Source of the DNA: an uncultured Oscillospiraceae bacterium
GTDB lineage: Bacteria > Bacillota > Clostridia > Oscillospirales > Ruminococcaceae
Reading direction: 5' to 3'
DNA length: 6,939 nucleotides
Assembly (NCBI GenBank): GCA_900556525.1
Contig: USOZ01000096.1
Span: forward strand, 1 to 6,939
Under the pieces are notes generated by a model. That model searched no databases and had not been told where the DNA came from. It saw nothing but the letters and a program-made list of their open reading frames with translations. How positions within the stretch are numbered: the first letter of the stretch is position 1; the number at the start of each line of letters is the position of its first letter. This document shows positions 5,302 through 6,939 of this stretch, piece after piece. A program made the position numbers and the translations under genes.

Positions 5302-5330
5302 TTGACTTTTTCACTTTCATGTAGTATAAT
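5302..5330 (+). promoter_or_regulatory. near-consensus sigma-A promoter of the AAA/DUF4143 gene
   Basis: TTGACT (5302-5307), a 17-bp spacer and TATAAT (5325-5330) match 11 of 12 consensus positions. The predicted start near 5337 coincides with the first base of the 34-nt leader repeats, giving a 5' leader of about 100 nt. Confidence 0.8.
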
Positions 5331-5336
5331 TACCAT

Positions 5337-5438
5337 AAACCTGCGCACTATACTGTTATATAACAAACGTAAACCTGCGTATTGTCCTATTTTAAAAGCC
5401 GTACAAACCCGCGCGTTATTCTAAGAGGTGGTGTTATG
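5337..5438 (+). repeat. three degenerate 34-nt direct repeats forming the 5' leader of the DUF4143 gene
   Basis: Units start at 5337, 5371 and 5405 with an exact 34-nt period. The first 18 nt follow AAACCYGCGYRYTRTNCT. Units 1 and 2 match at 20 of their first 27 positions, and unit 3 matches unit 1 at 14 of its first 18. The third unit contains the AAGAGGTGG ribosome binding site (5423-5431) and ends exactly on the ATG at 5436-5438. Because 34 is not a multiple of three, this is not a repeated peptide. It could be a protein-binding array on DNA, an RNA element bound by a regulator, or an old tandem duplication. Confidence 0.6.
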
Positions 5439-6794
5439 ATGCTGAAACGTAAAATATATGACAAGCTGCTGACGCTGAAAACCGAGCTGAACGGCAAAAA
5501 AGCCTTTCTTATCGAAGGAGCAAGGCGTATCGGTAAGTCAACGATATGCGAGGAGTTCGGCAAAAACGAATATAAAAGCTATATCCTGATTGACTTTGTC
5601 AAATGTCCCGACGAGGTCAAGGACTATTTCGTAAAGCACATGAACGAGCTCGATACGTTCTTCATGTTGCTGTCCACGTACTACGGCGTGAAACTGTATG
5701 AGCGTGAGTCGCTCATCATCTTCGACGAGGTGCAGATGTACCCGAAAGCAAGGGAGTGCGTCAAGTACCTTGTTGCCGACGGCAGATATGATTATATCGA
5801 AACGGGGTCGCTCATCTCGATAAAAGAGAACGTCAAGGATATCGTCATTCCCTCGGAGGAGCGTCATCTGAATATGTATCCGCTGGATTTCGAGGAATTC
5901 TGCGACGCACTTGGCGAGGAGCAGATATGCGGATATATCCGTAAGTGCTTTGCTGATAAAACGCCGCTTGAGACCGAGCTTCATTATAAAGCGATGCTCC
6001 TATTCAAGCAGTATATGCTTGTGGGAGGTATGCCGCAGAGCGTTATCGCTTTTCTTGAAAGCAGGAAGGACTTCGACAAAGCCGACGTTGAGAAACGTGA
6101 TATTCTTGCTCTTTACCGCAGCGACATCATGAAGATAGACAGCAAATACAGGAGCAAAGTCCTCACCATATTCGATCAGATACCGGGTCTGCTCTCTCAG
6201 CATGAAAAACGTGTTGTATTCAGCGATGTATCTGCCAAAAGCACAGCAAACCAATATGAGGAGACCTTCTTCTGGCTTTCCGATTCGATGATATCAAATG
6301 AGTGTTTTCTGTGCAATGACCCAAATGTGGGGCTGTCGATTAATGAGAGCAGAGCTTATGTAAAATGCTATCTTGGCGACACCGGGCTGCTTGTCAGCCA
6401 CGCCTTTGACGAGAACGAACTGCTTGAAGACGAGGTCTACAAGCAGATTCTCGGTGACAAGCTGAATACAAACGAAGGTATGCTCTATGAGAATGCTATC
6501 GCCCAGATGCTCACCGCAAACGGCCACAAGCTGTATTTCTATACGCAGTACAATGCAGAGAAGCACCGCAACGATATTGAGATAGACTTCCTGATATCCA
6601 ATAACAGCAAGCTGAAATACAAGATGTTCCCGATAGAAGTCAAGTCGAGCAAGAAGTATTCAATCGAGTCACTCAAACGCTTCAAGGAAAAGTACAAAGC
6701 TAGGATAGGCGAGTGCTATGTGATCCACCCGCGTAATCTCAGTTTCAAAGATGACATTATCTGCATACCGCCTTATATGACGATTTGTCTATAA
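5436..6794 (+). CDS. AAA_14/DUF4143 ATPase with PD-(D/E)XK-like C-terminal domain
   Basis: The intact 452-aa protein has the standard two-part layout. The N-terminal AAA domain carries Walker A GARRIGKST (28-36), Walker B SLIIFDEVQ (92-100), the TGS sensor (123-125) and the family motif YPLDFEEF (148-155). The LVGGMPQSV motif follows. The C-terminal DUF4143 part has E352, D384 (DIEIDFLI) and E401-V-K403 (FPIEVKSSKKY), spaced like a PD-(D/E)XK nuclease fold. Whether it cuts nucleic acid is not established for most members of this family, and the substrate and role are unknown. The start at 5436 is preferred: AGAGG lies 7 nt upstream, and a second ATG follows at once. An ATG at 5382 in the same frame falls inside the leader repeats and lacks an RBS. 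G/C-ending codons (GAG, CTC, GTC, GAC) look more common than in the ATPase/RloB genes, suggesting a different origin; I did not count them. It is transcribed divergently from the defence operon. Confidence 0.9.
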   Translation: MMLKRKIYDKLLTLKTELNGKKAFLIEGARRIGKSTICEEFGKNEYKSYILIDFVKCPDEVKDYFVKHMNELDTFFMLLSTYYGVKLYERESLIIFDEVQMYPKARECVKYLVADGRYDYIETGSLISIKENVKDIVIPSEERHLNMYPLDFEEFCDALGEEQICGYIRKCFADKTPLETELHYKAMLLFKQYMLVGGMPQSVIAFLESRKDFDKADVEKRDILALYRSDIMKIDSKYRSKVLTIFDQIPGLLSQHEKRVVFSDVSAKSTANQYEETFFWLSDSMISNECFLCNDPNVGLSINESRAYVKCYLGDTGLLVSHAFDENELLEDEVYKQILGDKLNTNEGMLYENAIAQMLTANGHKLYFYTQYNAEKHRNDIEIDFLISNNSKLKYKMFPIEVKSSKKYSIESLKRFKEKYKARIGECYVIHPRNLSFKDDIICIPPYMTICL

Positions 6795-6797
6795 AAA

Positions 6798-6832
6798 CAC
6801 CGCCGTTCAGGAGCGTACCTGAGCGGCGGGTG
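6798..6832. terminator. strong GC-rich hairpin after the DUF4143 gene
   Basis: CCGCCGTTCAGG (6800-6811) pairs with CCTGAGCGGCGG (6818-6829) around a 6-nt loop with one G-U pair. CAC/GTG extends the stem across a bulged G. On the plus strand no T-run follows (GTGGAAAGG comes next). On the minus strand the stem is followed by GTTTTTAT (from 6798 downward), so by the usual rules it would terminate minus-strand transcription better than the upstream plus-strand gene. It may still mark the 3' end of the DUF4143 mRNA. Confidence 0.55.
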
Positions 6833-6861
6833 GAAAGGTATTATGGGAGGTTTGGAAAAGT

Positions 6862-6939
6862 ATGAAGCATAGAAAAAAACATCTCAATTACTCCAACCAT
6901 CTCAGAGAAGTAATGCCGGAAGTTAACAGATCCGTCAGG
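6862..6939 (+). CDS. start of an unidentified gene running off the right edge
   Basis: An ATG at 6862 opens a frame still open at the window end, showing only its first 26 residues (MKHRKKHLNYSNHL, then REVMPEVNRSVR). GGGAGG (6845-6850) lies 11 nt upstream, a usable if slightly long spacing. The N-terminus is rich in K, R and H, with no signal peptide or membrane segment visible so far. It follows the DUF4143 gene by 67 nt on the same strand, with the hairpin between them. Too little is visible for a family assignment. Confidence 0.6.
   Translation, partial: MKHRKKHLNYSNHLREVMPEVNRSVR

Noticed and set aside
5337..5438. CRISPR array or type III toxin-antitoxin antitoxin RNA
   Set aside because: The repeats are degenerate, the period is too short for CRISPR repeat plus spacer, no cas gene is present, the downstream ATPase is not a ToxN-type nuclease, and no terminator separates repeats from gene. 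Kept only as a comparison.
5538..5984. Minus-strand 148-codon frame opposite the DUF4143 gene
   Set aside because: It lies entirely antisense to a gene with full Walker A and Walker B motifs; it is a shadow of that coding sequence.

Overview
The window looks like chromosomal accessory DNA from a low-to-mid GC Gram-positive anaerobe of the Clostridia, most likely a Ruminococcus-type gut bacterium. That placement is inferred from AGGAGG-type ribosome binding sites, near-consensus sigma-A promoters (TTGACA-N17-TATAAT class), a secreted cell-wall-binding repeat protein and AAA/DUF4143 ATPases. No rRNA, tRNA or other taxonomic marker is present.

Layout. Positions 1-192 hold no convincing gene, only short repeats and a hairpin downstream of the first gene. 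A minus-strand gene (1062-193) encodes a membrane-anchored protein with an acidic-aromatic tail, with its own promoter and structured leader (1087-1207). From 1208 to about 1905 lies a degraded stretch: TTTTGCG operator-like motifs, an orphan-looking promoter with two dyads (1403-1467), and a collapsed AAA/DUF4143 ATPase gene (1461-1696) that keeps the Walker A piece in one frame and the C-terminus in another. Next, on the minus strand, is a secreted cell-wall-binding protein (2825-1965) with promoter and terminator.

The minus-strand operon 4963-3073 encodes an ABC-type AAA ATPase and an RloB-family protein. This is the architecture of RloA/RloB-type and, from memory, AbiL-type anti-phage abortive infection systems. 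It has a perfect consensus promoter, a leader of about 20 nt and its own intrinsic terminator, so it is a self-contained defence cassette. A divergent plus-strand gene (5436-6794) encodes an intact AAA/DUF4143 ATPase. Its promoter places the transcript start at the first of three degenerate 34-nt direct repeats, which fill the whole 5' leader and end on the start codon. The window closes with a hairpin and the start of an unidentified plus-strand gene (6862 onward).

How the parts relate. Only the ATPase/RloB pair is a clear functional unit. The intact and dead DUF4143 loci, the defence pair and the gene-poor debris between them suggest an accessory island with turnover. The least explained structures are the 34-nt leader repeats, the promoter/dyad fused to a dead ATPase, and the acidic-aromatic tail of the first protein.
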